DNA of 19,160 nucleotides from JAMCRM01 sp041685075. GTDB lineage: Bacteria > Acidobacteriota > Terriglobia > Bryobacterales > Bryobacteraceae. Positions 18,997-19,160 of the stretch are shown here, one piece after another; within the stretch, counting starts at the first letter, position 1; each line of letters begins with the position of its first letter. A model generated the notes under the pieces. The model had not been told where the DNA came from and did not search any database. It saw only the letters and a program-made list of their open reading frames with translations. The position numbers and the translations under genes are program-made. Location: the NCBI GenBank assembly GCA_041685075.1, contig JAWLGN010000083.1, forward strand, positions 1-19,160, written 5' to 3'.

Positions 18997-19098
18997 CACC
19001 GTCCGGCGCAAGGCGCGGCTATCCTGTCGGCCGATATCCATGTTGGGGCGAGTTATTCCCTCTAGGAGCCTGTCTGAGTATTCAACTCGTGGGCACAA

Positions 19099-19128
19099 AT
19101 AGAACATAATCGATATATAATGTTCTAT
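19099..19128. repeat. inverted repeat overlapping the transposase start codon, with TATAAT inside
   Basis: ATAGAACAT (19099-19107) and ATGTTCTAT (19120-19128) are perfect 9-bp arms around a 12-nt AT-rich loop. A further GGGC (19091-19094) can pair with GCCC (19129-19132) across a 4-nt bulge. A consensus TATAAT lies at 19116-19121, 5 nt before the ATG at 19127. Confidence 0.7.
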
Positions 19129-19160
19129 GCCCAAGGGCTACCGCCCCTACGTTCCTGAAC
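19127..19160 (+). CDS. transposase N-terminus (partial, IS1182-like)
   Basis: Only 11 complete codons are inside the window: M-P-K-G-Y-R-P-Y-V-P-E, and the frame runs off the edge. The YRPYxPEQ-type opening matches the start of many IS1182-family (DDE) transposases as I remember them, which typically continue into an LLPPSLRDWLPEDHLA-like stretch. The assignment rests on this short match plus the AT-rich, repeat-bearing upstream sequence, so the family is tentative. The start codon is buried in an inverted repeat. The candidate -10 box is so close that the native message would be almost leaderless. Confidence 0.5.
   Translation, partial: MPKGYRPYVPE

Larger units (their letters stand above)
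19065..19160 (+). mobile_element. left end of an insertion sequence (IS1182-like), cut by the window edge
   Basis: A transposase-like start (19127) follows a composition shift to AT-rich sequence after the regulator gene. The likely terminal inverted repeat begins at GGAGCCTGTCTGAGTATTC (19065-19083), a form I associate with ends of transposase-bearing elements. It is preceded by CTAG (19062-19065), which might be target sequence. The right end lies outside the window, so the boundary and family are provisional. Confidence 0.5.

Overview
The window is about 19 kb of GC-rich bacterial chromosome, densely coding, with gaps mostly under 150 bp. Gene content points to an acidobacterium, probably near Solibacter/Bryobacter. 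The clues are RNase J, SecA with a SEC-C tail followed by a secreted protein I associate with acidobacterial genomes, a TonB receptor with an N-terminal carboxypeptidase-regulatory-like domain, a Tat-exported sugar-phosphate isomerase-like protein and a LytS/LytTR pair. This assignment is inference from gene families; no rRNA or other phylogenetic marker is present.

Layout, left to right. (1) 15-5000: a Tat-signal TIM-barrel isomerase/epimerase (-) diverges from a polytopic GT-C-like membrane protein (+), which converges on a UbiD-family decarboxylase (-). That gene diverges from a FabG-like reductase (+), which converges on a Dps-like ferritin (-). A perfect GC hairpin fills the fabG/dps junction. 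(2) 5063-8574: an ABC exporter followed 11 bp later by RNase J, one likely transcription unit on the minus strand. (3) 8575-8912: a 338-bp non-coding stretch, the most unusual part of the window. It holds a 92-nt imperfect hairpin whose only two non-Watson-Crick positions become G.U pairs in minus-strand RNA, a sigma70-like promoter pointing at the ABC gene, and a 12-bp hairpin with a UUCG loop in the ABC leader. (4) 8913-12682: secA and a secreted/anchored protein of unknown function overlap by 4 bp (ATGA). (5) 12868-13956: an MscS-type channel, with a 59-bp imperfect tandem repeat just upstream of it.

(6) 14085-18996: a TonB-dependent receptor with histidine-rich loops (zinc-uptake-like) is divergent from a two-gene operon for a LytS-type histidine kinase and a LytTR response regulator, overlapping by ATGA. 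The kinase membrane domain has its own histidine cluster, so the three genes may form a metal-sensing and uptake module. (7) The right edge cuts into an insertion sequence. Its transposase start (MPKGYRPYVPE, IS1182-like) lies inside an inverted repeat with a perfect TATAAT.

Most of the window is housekeeping. The best candidates for something undescribed are the structured minus-strand RNA at 8799-8890 and the His-rich receptor/kinase/regulator locus.
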